DNA of 64,000 nt from the NCBI RefSeq assembly GCF_049671445.1, contig NZ_JBATUX010000028.1:1-64000 (forward strand). Reading direction: 5' to 3'. The DNA is from Paenisporosarcina sp049671445. Lineage in GTDB: Bacteria > Bacillota > Bacilli > Bacillales_A > Planococcaceae. Position 1 is the stretch's first letter. Every line of letters starts with the position of its first letter. The notes beneath the pieces were generated by a model. The model saw only the letters and a program-made list of their open reading frames with translations. It searched no databases and was not told where the DNA came from. The position numbers were made by a program, and so were the translations under genes. Shown here piece after piece: positions 18,611 through 27,999 of the stretch.

Positions 18611-19318
18611 GGCTATGTTAACTTTTATGGTTGATTTTATAAAAAAGAAGGTATCTGCACCATCTTCGCGGACGAACAGGCAAGCCTCTTCACTCGTTCC
18701 TCTCTGCGGCTGCGGGGTCTTGACTGCCCGTTTTTCCGCAGGAGGGACGCAGATTCCTTTTTATATTCAATATGGTTAAAAGACTATAGAAAACCCAAAT
18801 TAATTAATGTGGTTGATATTAAATTGATATGAAGGGTATATTTGCGCCTAGCAAGCCGCAAGAAAGAATATGACCAAAGGTAGTTTGTTCAGTATTCTTT
18901 GCGAAGAGTAACCGAAGGAGTAGCTATTTGAAGAATGAGACCCACAAGGATGTGGTTTTCATTCTTGTTGGCTCATTCGGAACGTGCGGCAAGCGCAATT
19001 GCACGATAAAAAATAGCATAGGTTAACTTTTCCTGTTATAAAGCAGGTGGGAATTGGCTCCCTTTCCGCGAACGAACAGGAAAGCCTCCTCACTCGTACC
19101 TCGTTGCGGGGTCTTGCCAGTCCGTTTTTCGAGGGGAGTCGCATATTCCCTTACTATCTAATTTACTTAAAGCTATAGAAATGCTAACTTTCAAATAATG
19201 TTGTCAATGGAGTGCGGAAATCGATAGAATTTCTGTTTTTAGATCGTTCGTATTTAATTTTCATACTTGTTGGCTTATACGGAACGTGCGGCAAGCACAA
19301 ATGCACAATAAACAATCT
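18611..19318. repeat. Imperfect tandem duplication of a composite repeat
   Basis: Two units, about 18611-19012 and 19014-19318, have the same order of parts: a GCTATG..TTAAC start, a GC-rich family 1 element (18660-18770 and 19045-19160), a TATAGAAA block, and a family 2 end with GGAACGTGCGGCAAGC (18964-19010 and 19266-19312). No gene is visible in the 900-base gap 18480-19380. Confidence 0.7.
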
Positions 19319-19338
19319 TATCTTTTAGCAGAGCCTTT

Positions 19339-19364
19339 AAAAATAAATAAATAAATAAATAAAT
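19339..19364. repeat. AAAT microsatellite
   Basis: About six copies of AAAT/AATA run immediately downstream of the sensor kinase stop codon. Confidence 0.9.
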
Positions 19365-19380
19365 ATAGGTACATTCTTCT

Positions 19381-20841
19381 TCAATTTGAAGTTATCACTT
19401 CCCATACTGGCTTTTTATCAGGTTGGTGACGATCTGTCTTTTCATTCTTGGCATCTAAATGATAGACGGGAAGGTAAATATAAAACGTGGTTCCATGATT
19501 AAGCTCACTCTCAACTTCAATGCTACCCCCGTGATTCTCTATTGTTTGAACTGCATGTGCTAGTCCCAAACCGGTACCGCCTTCTTTTGACGTGTAAAAA
19601 GGTAAAAATATTTTATGCATTTGTTCTGAAGTCAAGCCGGATCCTTGATCATTGATCGACACACATAGTTGTTTATCATCTGTCCAAGTTTGAGTAATTT
19701 CCACTTTCCCTCCATGAGGCATAACTTCAATAGCATTTTTAAAAATATTCATGAACACTTTTTTAAATTCATAAGGATCGCCAAAAATACCGTCTGATTC
19801 ACTATTCCATGAAACAAAATCAAGTTCAATATTTTGCATTTTCCCTTGTGGATACATAAAATCTACAACTTGTGAGATTAATGATGACAATGAGAAAAAC
19901 TCAAAAGATCGTTCGGATGGTTTAGATAATACTAGAAATTCATTAAGGATAGATTCCATTCGATTTAGCTCACTGTTGATAATTTCAAGGTATTGACTAC
20001 CTTCTTTTGTAACTTGATGAGAAAGTAATTGTGTGAAGCCTTTTAGAGAGGTCAAGGGATTACGAATTTCATGGGCAATACTTGCTGCTAATTGTCCGAG
20101 TGTTGATAGAGACCTACTATGTTCAACTTGCTTTTTTAATTGGATCTTTTCCGTTTCATCTCGCATTATGGTCACATACATATTTACGCTATTATTGAAG
20201 AAAGAATTAAATTCATAAAACTTCACTTCCCCATCAGCGTTTACTTTAGAAGTTACTATTTTAGCGGTTCCTTTTGATTGAACATCTTTAAAAAATTGAC
20301 TAAGTTCATTTTGATAATCTGGTAACAATGAAAAGATTAACTTAGCATTTTCTCCCATTAATTCACTTGTGGGAATATCAAAAAAAGTTTCAATCATCTG
20401 ATTGGCTTCTAGAATCGTCCCAGAAGTAGAAGTTAATATAATTCCTTGAGAGGCATATTGGAAAATGGTTTCATATTTCAGTTCTTCGTTAAAACTAAGA
20501 CTTCGCGGATCTTGGACTTGCTTCAAGCGAATAATGTATTGCGAAGTTGTATCATTGTAACAGCCCTCTATATCGTAGACAGTATTACATTCGTATGAGT
20601 CGGAAACAGTAATTTGACATGTTGCGAGCTTGCAGATATTCGTATCGTGTAAGAAATTCTCCCAAATTTCTTTAGATGGCTTGTCCATTTTTCGGGTAAA
20701 TTCATCAATATTACGCAGCAAGAAAATATCTCTTGCCATTGGGTTCATTTTAATAATTTCTTTATTCTCTAAAATAATCACTGAGTCTTCATCATCCCAA
20801 AATAAAAAATCGAATATCTCCGGTATTTGATCTCCAAACAT
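19381..20841 (-). CDS. Cytosolic PAS sensor histidine kinase, sporulation-kinase type
   Basis: 486 residues without membrane helices. An N-terminal PAS-like region (to about 110), a clear PAS domain (about 120-235), a HisKA dimerisation domain with the phosphorylated His in AHEIRNPLTSLKGF, and an HATPase_c domain with N box (NIFKNAIE) and G boxes. The H-box and the segment after it (EFLVLSKPSE) are those of the Kin kinases that feed Spo0F. ATG at 20841 with GGTG six bases upstream is preferred over GTG at 20850. No response regulator is adjacent. Confidence 0.85.
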   Translation of the reverse strand: MFGDQIPEIFDFLFWDDEDSVIILENKEIIKMNPMARDIFLLRNIDEFTRKMDKPSKEIWENFLHDTNICKLATCQITVSDSYECNTVYDIEGCYNDTTSQYIIRLKQVQDPRSLSFNEELKYETIFQYASQGIILTSTSGTILEANQMIETFFDIPTSELMGENAKLIFSLLPDYQNELSQFFKDVQSKGTAKIVTSKVNADGEVKFYEFNSFFNNSVNMYVTIMRDETEKIQLKKQVEHSRSLSTLGQLAASIAHEIRNPLTSLKGFTQLLSHQVTKEGSQYLEIINSELNRMESILNEFLVLSKPSERSFEFFSLSSLISQVVDFMYPQGKMQNIELDFVSWNSESDGIFGDPYEFKKVFMNIFKNAIEVMPHGGKVEITQTWTDDKQLCVSINDQGSGLTSEQMHKIFLPFYTSKEGGTGLGLAHAVQTIENHGGSIEVESELNHGTTFYIYLPVYHLDAKNEKTDRHQPDKKPVWEVITSN

Positions 20842-20980
20842 GTCATTCACCTACCCTTTCGTGTACTTTTCATGCATTATATGCCATGAATATCCTTTTT
20901 ATGATCAAAAAGTAAAATACACACTTAATTCAGATTATTTTATCGTATTTAAACAATTAACGTAGATATTTAGACTCATA

Positions 20981-21009
20981 TTGTTTGAAACACTAATCCT
21001 TGTTAAAAT
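20981..21009 (+). promoter_or_regulatory. SigA-type promoter of the radical SAM gene
   Basis: TTGTTT, a 17-base spacer and TAAAAT end 28 bases before the start codon. Confidence 0.55.
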
Positions 21010-21037
21010 AGAATGATGTAAAAAAGGAGAATGCTTA

Positions 21038-22786
21038 ATGAACATCGTTTTAGCAACATTAAATGCAAAGTATATTCACACAAACTTGGCACTCAGATGC
21101 CTTAAAGCTAGCGTACAGCCTGAATTTAATCCGATAATCTCTGAATATACAATAAAAGATCCTTCTTTCAATATTGTGTCTGACATTTACTTAAAAAAAC
21201 CACAAGTAGTTGGTTTTAGTTGTTACATTTGGAATATTGAAGAGACCATTAAAGTCGTCAGATTGCTGAAAAAAGTCAGTCCCGAAACGATTATTGTTCT
21301 TGGTGGTCCTGAAGTTTCTTATGACTCGAACTACTGGTTAAGACGCATTGAAGAAATTGATTATATTGTAATGGGCGAAGGTGAAATTTCATTTAAGCAA
21401 TTACTACTTCACTTGGATGGAAATCTTCCACTTAAAGATGTTTTAGGAATTTGTTATATGCAAGAAGACAAATTTGTTCTTCATCCACAAGGTCCCAAAA
21501 TCGACTTACGTGAAATGCCATCACCTTATCGTTTTGAGGAAGATATCCCTCACTTGTCTAAACGGATTACTTATATAGAAACGAGTAGAGGTTGCCCTTT
21601 CTCATGCCAGTTTTGTTTATCATCCATTGAAGTTGGTGTACGCTATTTCAATCGTGAAAAAGTGAAAGAAGATATCCGATATTTAATGGATCATGATGCA
21701 AAAATCATTAAATTTGTCGACCGTACGTTTAATATTAGTCGTAGCTACGCAATGGAAATGTTTCAGTTCTTAATTGATGAGCATCGTCCAGGTGTAGTTT
21801 TCCAGTTTGAAATAACAGCAGATATCATGAGACCTGAGGTTATTCAATTCTTGAACGACAACGCTCCTGCTGGGTTATTCCGTTTTGAAATTGGTGTTCA
21901 ATCGACCAATGATTTAACCAATGAACTCGTTAAAAGAAAGCAGAACTTTGCTAAATTAACACGGACGGTGACAATGGTAAAAGAAGGTGGAAAAATTGCC
22001 CAACATTTAGACTTGATTGCCGGTCTACCGGAAGAAGACTACACTTCGTTCAAACAAACGTTTAATGATGTCTTTGCAATGGGTCCTGAAGAGTTACAGT
22101 TAGGCTTCTTAAAACTTTTACGTGGAACTGGTCTTCGCGTACAAGCTGAGGAATATGGCTACGTATACGTTGATCAAGCCCCTTACGAGATATTTGCGAA
22201 TAATGTGTTAAGCTTTGACGATATGTTACGTATAAAACAAGCTGAAGATGTCCTTGAAAAGTACTGGAATGACCATAGACTTGATTACACGGTCGGCTAT
22301 TTAGTTAGTGAAACATTTGAAACACCTTTTGATTTCTTCCAAGACTTTGGGACTTATTGGGAGCTCAAAGGCTGGTCTCGAATTGGCCATCAACTGGAAG
22401 ATTTGTTTAAACGACTTGAAGAGTTTCTAATTCAAGACGGACGTGCAAACATGAACATCGTAAGAAGTTTAATGAAATTCGATTATTTAGCACATCATCA
22501 ATTCCAGCCTCGTAAACCATACTGGGAAAAAGAAATGGAAAAAGATGCACAGTCTGCTATTTATCGAAAAATAATTGAAAATCCAAGCATTGCTGGAGAG
22601 TCATTCGCACAACTTCAGCTCCATGAACGTGAAGTATATAAACAGACACTACTGGTACCCTTCTCACTTGATTTAAAAGAACTTACACAGGAGCATGTGG
22701 TAGCTAAGGATGGGTATTTACTCACTTTCTTCAAGCCTGGACAAGCACCTCAATTCTCCTTCATAGCAAAAGAGCAGGTATCCTGA
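21038..22786 (+). CDS. B12-binding radical SAM protein (DUF4080)
   Basis: 582 residues. A cobalamin-binding Rossmann domain (1-140) is followed by the radical SAM core with the [4Fe-4S] cysteines C186, C190 and C193 (RGCPFSCQFC), and a C-terminal DUF4080 region. The B12-binding site lacks a DxHxxG histidine. The family is common in Firmicutes; the substrate is unknown. AAGGAG precedes the ATG. It is transcribed alone, divergently from the PAS kinase. Confidence 0.88.
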   Translation: MNIVLATLNAKYIHTNLALRCLKASVQPEFNPIISEYTIKDPSFNIVSDIYLKKPQVVGFSCYIWNIEETIKVVRLLKKVSPETIIVLGGPEVSYDSNYWLRRIEEIDYIVMGEGEISFKQLLLHLDGNLPLKDVLGICYMQEDKFVLHPQGPKIDLREMPSPYRFEEDIPHLSKRITYIETSRGCPFSCQFCLSSIEVGVRYFNREKVKEDIRYLMDHDAKIIKFVDRTFNISRSYAMEMFQFLIDEHRPGVVFQFEITADIMRPEVIQFLNDNAPAGLFRFEIGVQSTNDLTNELVKRKQNFAKLTRTVTMVKEGGKIAQHLDLIAGLPEEDYTSFKQTFNDVFAMGPEELQLGFLKLLRGTGLRVQAEEYGYVYVDQAPYEIFANNVLSFDDMLRIKQAEDVLEKYWNDHRLDYTVGYLVSETFETPFDFFQDFGTYWELKGWSRIGHQLEDLFKRLEEFLIQDGRANMNIVRSLMKFDYLAHHQFQPRKPYWEKEMEKDAQSAIYRKIIENPSIAGESFAQLQLHEREVYKQTLLVPFSLDLKELTQEHVVAKDGYLLTFFKPGQAPQFSFIAKEQVS

Positions 22787-22809
22787 TTTTCAGGACCTGC
22801 TCTTTTTTT
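22771..22809. terminator. Bidirectional terminator
   Basis: AGAGCAGGT(A)TCCTG pairs with CAGGACCTGCTCT around a short loop, followed by seven Ts; it contains the stop of the radical SAM gene and abuts the convergent ktrD. Confidence 0.88.
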
Positions 22810-24158
22810 CAGCCAATTATAACTCGTTCTTTTGGATAATGGAATTTGGTCTTAGTCGTTCGACCACCGATAGTGAAGAGGAATGAAATTAATCCAACAC
22901 GACCTACAAACATGAGAATCATAATGAGAGATTTACCGAAATTCGACAAGTCATCCGTAATACCTAAAGACATTCCACACGTCCCGAATGCAGAGGTTAT
23001 TTCAAAAACAATGGCTGCCATTGATAACGATGGTTCTGAAATTGAAAGTGCGATTGTAGCAAACAACACCATAAATAACGCTAAAATAATGACAGCGTAG
23101 GATCGAAATACATCAATTAATTGAATTTCTCGATTAAAGATTTGTATTTCATTTTTTCCACGTGCGAAATTGATTAAGAAAAGAATAGCGATGGCAAATG
23201 TTGTGGTTCGAATTCCCCCGCCTACTGAACTCGGGGATGCTCCTATAAACATCAGTGCACTCATGAAAATATTTGTACCATCAGCAAATTCTGTAATATC
23301 AACGGTAACAAGCCCCCCTGAACGAGAAGATACCGAATGGAACATCGCTGTGAATAATGCTTCATGCCAAGACATCCCTTTAAATGAATTAAACATTTCT
23401 AATGCTAAAATAACTACAGTTCCAACCAAAAGCAATAATCCAAAAGTTGCTGTAGTTATTTTTGTGAAAAGTGAAAATCTAAAGCTTTTATTTTTATTGG
23501 ATAAAAACGCTTTAAGTTCGATTAACACGGGAAAACCTATTGCTCCTAGAATGATTAAAATCATATTAATGATTTGAACAAAATAATCATTATGATATGG
23601 AATCATCGACTCACCTGTTATATCAAAGCCACCGTTCGTTGTAGCAGAAACGGATGCAAACAAGCCATGTAATAATGCTTCAGAGAACGTGTCATAATAT
23701 TGGGTAAAATAAAATGTCAGAATAAGAGCACCGATTAACTCAATAAGTAATAGAATCTTTATGATTTCAATAATCAAGTTAACGACTCCAGATAATGAAT
23801 GCTGATTATGATCCATCATTATCAATTGACGTTCACGTAAACCAATTTTTTTCCCTACAATTAACCAAATGAAAGTACCGAGTGACATGATCCCGATTCC
23901 TCCAAGTTGAAGAATAACCATTAACATACCAATCCCAAACGTAGAATATGTATCGGCAATGTTTAATACCGTTAAGCCTGTAACACTCACTGCACTTACT
24001 GTCGTAAATAAACTATCAATAAATGATACGTTCACTCCTTGCTGATGTACACCTGGCAAATTTAATAACCCAACAGAAATCCCAATGGCTAAAAAATAAT
24101 AAGAGACGATAGCTTGAGCAGGTGTTAAATTTCGAATACGACGAATGATTGGATTCAT
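22809..24158 (-). CDS. ktrD: Potassium uptake channel subunit KtrD
   Basis: 449 residues, the exact length of B. subtilis KtrD. Four repeated M1-P-M2 units carry the selectivity filters SVTGLTV, TTNGGFD, SRSGGLVT and FGTCGMSLG. It is the membrane subunit of a sodium-dependent potassium importer that works with the peripheral subunit KtrC, not encoded here. Ktr systems are inhibited by c-di-AMP, which relates it to darB at 3.4 kb. No riboswitch is visible in the short upstream gap. Confidence 0.9.
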   Translation of the reverse strand: MNPIIRRIRNLTPAQAIVSYYFLAIGISVGLLNLPGVHQQGVNVSFIDSLFTTVSAVSVTGLTVLNIADTYSTFGIGMLMVILQLGGIGIMSLGTFIWLIVGKKIGLRERQLIMMDHNQHSLSGVVNLIIEIIKILLLIELIGALILTFYFTQYYDTFSEALLHGLFASVSATTNGGFDITGESMIPYHNDYFVQIINMILIILGAIGFPVLIELKAFLSNKNKSFRFSLFTKITTATFGLLLLVGTVVILALEMFNSFKGMSWHEALFTAMFHSVSSRSGGLVTVDITEFADGTNIFMSALMFIGASPSSVGGGIRTTTFAIAILFLINFARGKNEIQIFNREIQLIDVFRSYAVIILALFMVLFATIALSISEPSLSMAAIVFEITSAFGTCGMSLGITDDLSNFGKSLIMILMFVGRVGLISFLFTIGGRTTKTKFHYPKERVIIG

Positions 24159-24256
24159 AAATAGCTCAAGTCCTTTCGAAAAACAGTTAGATCATCTTCC
24201 TATTCTAAGAAACATTTGAAGAAAAAGAAAGAGGTAGTCTATTTTCTCCATAAAAA

Positions 24257-24280
24257 AGTGCTTCTCTCTGGAGAAGCACT
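24257..24280 (-). terminator. Terminator of sigI-rsgI
   Basis: A 10-bp stem AGTGCTTCTC/GAGAAGCACT with a TCTG loop and a minus-strand T run, just beyond the rsgI stop. Confidence 0.92.
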
Positions 24281-24288
24281 CACTTTAT

Positions 24289-25476
24289 TTAACGTTTTGG
24301 TTTATCATCTTTTAGGATCTTTCCCTTAGCATTGCCTCGTTTTTCCTGTTTAATCTTTTCTTTTTTTACTTTTTTCTTCACTTTTTCAAGCTTATCTTTT
24401 TTTTCGTTTCCTTTAACTTTATTATCTTTTTTAACGATATGTGAGTTGGAATCTTTTGTATTTGTAGAGTTGCTTTGTTTATTAGCTAGTTGTTTACTTT
24501 TGTTCTTAGTTTTTAGATGCTCTTTTTTATTATTTTTTTCATTTATTTTTTGTTTTTCTTTCGATTTTTCATTATTGACTTTATTTTGGTTCACTTTTTG
24601 TTTTTCTTGTACCTTTTTATCGTTTGGTTTATCTGTTTTCAATGATTTATTATGAAGGTTAATTTTCTCATTTTTAGGTTCTTTTTTCTCTTCCAGGTCT
24701 TTTTCAATTACTTTTGAATTGTCTTGTTTTTTATTAGTTTCTCTATTTTTTGTTTCGGACTTTACTTTACCTTTTACTTTATCTTTCACTTTTTCAAGTT
24801 TATCTTTATTTTTCTTTTTTAATTCGTCTTGATACTTTTGTACAGAAACCCCTTTATTTGTTGCGGATTTCCAGTCAGATACTGTTGCTTCTGTCACTTT
24901 TATCGCTTGTTTCTTGGGTAAAGCTTGACTTGCTGAAGTGGCTACAGCCGTTTCAATGACTTTTTCTAATGTTTCATGATCCATATCATTTTGATAGATT
25001 GTTGTTATCTCAACCACTTCTGTTTCTTCAATAAGTGATTCAGTTCGATCAACTATTTGTAGTAAAACCCATGACAAAGGCTTCCCTTTCCAAAATGAAA
25101 TATCTCGTTTAATTCCTACACCATCGTCATTTAGTCCTTTAAAAGAATACACATTACCAGCTTTATTAATACCCAGTTCAATACTTGGATTGATATCGAT
25201 TTGCACATAGGCAGAAACATTTGATTGTGCAGGTAACAATACAGAGAATAATAAAACAATTGTAGCAACAACGGAAAGAATCGGAGTCGTCCATCGTGAT
25301 TTAAATGAGTATTTAGCTTTTTGTTGTTTCATGTTTTGATAAGGTCGAAAATAAACTTCTTCCCCTATTTGAACAGAGGATGTAAGGGGAATGCCTTTTT
25401 CAAAAAGTCCATCAGACGTTAAGAAAATGCTATATGCAGTTGTTGTCTCAAAGACAATCCCTTTATGCGTGTTCAT
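24289..25476 (-). CDS. rsgI: Anti-sigma-I factor
   Basis: 395 residues: an N-terminal RsgI domain in the cytosol (1-55) that holds SigI, a membrane helix (about 63-82), an external domain with the conserved VQIDINPSIELGIN, and from about residue 200 a very long Lys/Glu/Asn tail. RsgI senses envelope or heat stress and releases SigI. It starts on the TAATG overlap with sigI. The highly basic, low-complexity tail is longer than in B. subtilis RsgI and could contact the wall. Confidence 0.92.
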   Translation of the reverse strand: MNTHKGIVFETTTAYSIFLTSDGLFEKGIPLTSSVQIGEEVYFRPYQNMKQQKAKYSFKSRWTTPILSVVATIVLLFSVLLPAQSNVSAYVQIDINPSIELGINKAGNVYSFKGLNDDGVGIKRDISFWKGKPLSWVLLQIVDRTESLIEETEVVEITTIYQNDMDHETLEKVIETAVATSASQALPKKQAIKVTEATVSDWKSATNKGVSVQKYQDELKKKNKDKLEKVKDKVKGKVKSETKNRETNKKQDNSKVIEKDLEEKKEPKNEKINLHNKSLKTDKPNDKKVQEKQKVNQNKVNNEKSKEKQKINEKNNKKEHLKTKNKSKQLANKQSNSTNTKDSNSHIVKKDNKVKGNEKKDKLEKVKKKVKKEKIKQEKRGNAKGKILKDDKPKR

Positions 25477-26255
25477 TATGACATTCTCCCTTTTAAGTAA
25501 TCTTTAATATAATGCAAATCACTTTTTAGCAAAATAACGATTGCCACAATATATTTGCGATGTCGTTCAATTGTCTTACGTGAGACATTTACTAACTCCT
25601 CAAGTTCTTTCATAGGTAACCTTTTCTTCGTTAGTAACATCTCGTAAAACTCATCTGTTTCCACAATGATTTGAGCAATTTGTATAGCTGTTTGACGAGA
25701 GTCTTCGTGAGATGGTGAGACCTTAACAAGTTCTTGAAAACTTAATCCATAGGGCTTTAGCAATGATTCAAATACTGCTATTTGGTGCCTTCTTTCCTCT
25801 GCCTGCTGCTTCGCTGTAAATTGTTCAAAAGAATGTGAAGACTCTAGGATGTCAAATGAATCCTGAAGATCTTTATTTTCAAACGGTATTTGTCCTATAT
25901 GAATTTCTTTTCTTCTAGATTCTTTACGAATAAAGTCGATCAATTTACGCCGAATCAGCAGATGTGCGAAAGTTAAAAAAGAGGCATTTTTACCTAATTC
26001 ATAATGCTCAATGGCTTCATTAAAAGCTAGCATTGCTATACTGTATTCATCATCTTGTTCGCTAATATAGCGTTTGCACACAAAAGATGCAGTTTTTTTC
26101 ATAAATGGTGTATAGGAAGAAAGAAGTTCATGATGAACTTCCTTGTTCCCATTTTTCGCTTGGATTACAAGCGCTTCAACATTTTGTTTTGTTTGTTTTT
26201 TTAAGAAAATCCCTTGAATTGAAGCTAGAATCACAAGCTCACCCCGTTCTTGCAC
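25476..26255 (-). CDS. sigI: RNA polymerase sigma factor SigI
   Basis: 259 residues with the sigma-I region 2 (SFVCKRYISEQDDEYSIAML, then LIRRKLIDFIRKE) and a C-terminal HTH region 4-like domain (LPMKELEELVNVSRKTIERH). SigI drives heat and envelope-stress genes in Bacillus. The start is uncertain: GTG at 26255 and GTG at 26234 are both possible and the family usually begins close to residue 15 of this frame. It is co-translated with rsgI. Confidence 0.93.
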   Translation of the reverse strand: MQERGELVILASIQGIFLKKQTKQNVEALVIQAKNGNKEVHHELLSSYTPFMKKTASFVCKRYISEQDDEYSIAMLAFNEAIEHYELGKNASFLTFAHLLIRRKLIDFIRKESRRKEIHIGQIPFENKDLQDSFDILESSHSFEQFTAKQQAEERRHQIAVFESLLKPYGLSFQELVKVSPSHEDSRQTAIQIAQIIVETDEFYEMLLTKKRLPMKELEELVNVSRKTIERHRKYIVAIVILLKSDLHYIKDYLKGRMS

Positions 26256-26339
26256 AATAGTTAAGTCCTATCGATTGTAACGGGTTCTTGTGAAAATGAA
26301 AAGGCAATTTGCATGTCATTTTCTTTACATTTTCTAGCC

Positions 26340-27089
26340 TTATTTCTTATCTTTTTCTTCTTTTTTTCCTTGATGTTTTGCTTTTTGATCATCTTTTTTC
26401 ATTTTATCAGAGGTTTTTCGTTCTTCTTTTTTTACTTGTTGCGTTGCTTTGTGCTCATCTTTTTTTACTTGTTGTGCGGCTTTGCGCTCTTGTTTTTTTA
26501 CTAGTTGTGCTGCTTTATGCTCTTCTTTTTTCGCTTGCTGTGCTGCTGTGCGTTCTTGTTTTTCTACTAATTTAGTCGCTTTTTGAGCTTCTTTTGCTGC
26601 TTCTCTTTCAGCCTTTTTCAACTCATGACCAACTTGTTTTTCTGTCTTTTCAGATTCGTTTTCTTGTGATTTAGGAGCGTCTTTCACTACTTCAGTTTCG
26701 TCTGTTTCCGGAATGTTCTTTTCTACTTCTGTTTCATCTTCAACTGGAGTTTCTGTTGATTCTTCTGGTTTATTTTTTTCTTCATATTTCGCTAGCGCAT
26801 TTTCAAGATTCTTATAAAGAGCTGACTTAGCTTGTGGATTGCTAATTTTTTCAATGTTTGTCGATAGGGCAAAAATATTATTAGCAGTTAAACCTACAGG
26901 GATATTTGCTACAATCATTTGCAAATCTTCAAGTGATGTAGTTTCATTTTTCACATTCTTCAAAGCATCTTGGAGATTTACGGTTTCGAAAGTTGATGTG
27001 TCTACTTTTTCAGTATCATTTGCAAAGACTTGGATTGAAGTTGATGCAAGTAAACCTGTAGCTAGTAATGCTGCACTAATTTTTTTCAA
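26340..27089 (-). CDS. Secreted protein with hendecad Lys/Glu/Gln repeats
   Basis: 249 residues. A signal peptide (cleavage near residue 23, VFANDT), a small N-terminal domain to about 100, a Glu/Pro/Thr-rich linker, and then from about residue 180 at least five 11-residue repeats of the type AAQQVKKEEHK, ending in a Lys-rich tail. The repeats show as 33-base units in the DNA. The gene is upstream of sigI with 84 bases between and no terminator, so it may share its transcript. A SigI-like promoter precedes it. The function is not known. Confidence 0.8.
   Translation of the reverse strand: MKKISAALLATGLLASTSIQVFANDTEKVDTSTFETVNLQDALKNVKNETTSLEDLQMIVANIPVGLTANNIFALSTNIEKISNPQAKSALYKNLENALAKYEEKNKPEESTETPVEDETEVEKNIPETDETEVVKDAPKSQENESEKTEKQVGHELKKAEREAAKEAQKATKLVEKQERTAAQQAKKEEHKAAQLVKKQERKAAQQVKKDEHKATQQVKKEERKTSDKMKKDDQKAKHQGKKEEKDKK
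26405..26560. repeat. 33-bp tandem repeats inside the secreted-protein gene
   Basis: About five 33-base units code for the 11-residue repeats. They differ mainly at synonymous or Glu/Asp, His/Arg codon positions, so they appear to be under protein-level selection. Confidence 0.75.
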
Positions 27090-27140
27090 TGTGCTACACC
27101 TCTTATAATTTTTTTGAACGTAATCTCGTTCTTCTAACTA

Positions 27141-27170
27141 TTCGAAGAGTTTCCAATCTTTTGTGGGGGT
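27141..27170 (-). promoter_or_regulatory. SigI-type promoter candidate
   Basis: On the minus strand ACCCCC (27170-27165) and CGAA (27144-27141) are separated by 20 bases, 52 bases before the start codon of the repeat protein. ACCCCC and CGAA are the reported -35 and -10 elements of B. subtilis SigI promoters; the spacer is on the long side. Confidence 0.5.
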
Positions 27171-27176
27171 ACCAAA

Positions 27177-27217
27177 AAAAAACTGCTAATAATCAGTATG
27201 ATTATTAGCAGTTTTTT
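27177..27217. terminator. Strong bidirectional terminator
   Basis: A 19-bp perfect stem (AAAAAACTGCTAATAATCA and its complement) with a three-base loop closes the TerC gene on the minus strand. Confidence 0.95.
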
Positions 27218-27222
27218 AATTT

Positions 27223-27933
27223 TTATTTATTAATATTTTCTTCATCTTCAAGTTCATGGTCAGCTATAACAAGCAATTTTCGGTTTTTATAGCGGCCAGC
27301 AAGAACAACTCCAACGGTAATAACAATAATCATTGTCCAAGTAATAATCGGATTAGCATCAAAGAAATCTTTCAAAAAGCCTTCATGAGTAATCATTCTA
27401 GCTGCTGTAAACGCTAATACACCTGAACCAATATAGATGATAACAGGGTATTTGTCGATTAATTTAACAAATAGTGTACTTCCCCAAACCATAATCGGAA
27501 CACTTATAATTAATCCTAAAACGACTAATAGGAAACTACCATGTGCTGCTCCAGCAACAGCCAATACATTGTCTAGTCCCATAATGGTATCAGCAACAAT
27601 AATGGTACCAATTGCAGACCATAAATTGGTTGAAGCTTTGTGATCGCCTAAATCACTTTCATCAATTAATAATTTGTAAGCAATCCCAATAAGAATAATC
27701 CCACCCACAAGTTGTAAACCTGGAATTTTCAATAACCAAACAATCGCTAGTGTTGCAAGAACCCTTACAACAACTGCTCCTACAGTCCCCCAAATAATTG
27801 CCTTCTTTCGGTGATGTTCTGGTAGGTTCTTTGCAGACATACCGATAACAATTGCATTGTCTCCTGCTAAAACTAAATCAATCATAATGATTGATAACAA
27901 TGCCACTAAAAATTCTACTGTAAAAATATCCAT
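27223..27933 (-). CDS. yjbE: TerC-family membrane protein, YjbE-like
   Basis: 237 residues, about seven helices. The TerC metal-site segments LAGDNAIVIGM and MGLDNVLAVAG are both present. TerC proteins of Bacilli export manganese or load it onto secreted metalloproteins. ATG at 27933 follows AAAGGAG and matches the family start; the longer frame to 28005 would run through leader RNA. A yybP-ykoY manganese riboswitch and a second structured leader lie upstream, consistent with metal control. Confidence 0.9.
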   Translation of the reverse strand: MDIFTVEFLVALLSIIMIDLVLAGDNAIVIGMSAKNLPEHHRKKAIIWGTVGAVVVRVLATLAIVWLLKIPGLQLVGGIILIGIAYKLLIDESDLGDHKASTNLWSAIGTIIVADTIMGLDNVLAVAGAAHGSFLLVVLGLIISVPIMVWGSTLFVKLIDKYPVIIYIGSGVLAFTAARMITHEGFLKDFFDANPIITWTMIIVITVGVVLAGRYKNRKLLVIADHELEDEENINK

Positions 27934-27999
27934 GTTTTTCTCCTTTAAATGAATGTTCATAAAGAGCATAAAAAGAGCCGTTTTGAGGAACTCAGATGA

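Noticed and set aside
24159..24256. c-di-AMP riboswitch before ktrD
   Set aside because: The gap is too short and shows none of the expected conserved motifs.
26256..26339. SigI promoter directly before sigI
   Set aside because: AACCCG and CGAT are present but match the consensus poorly, so I do not call a promoter.
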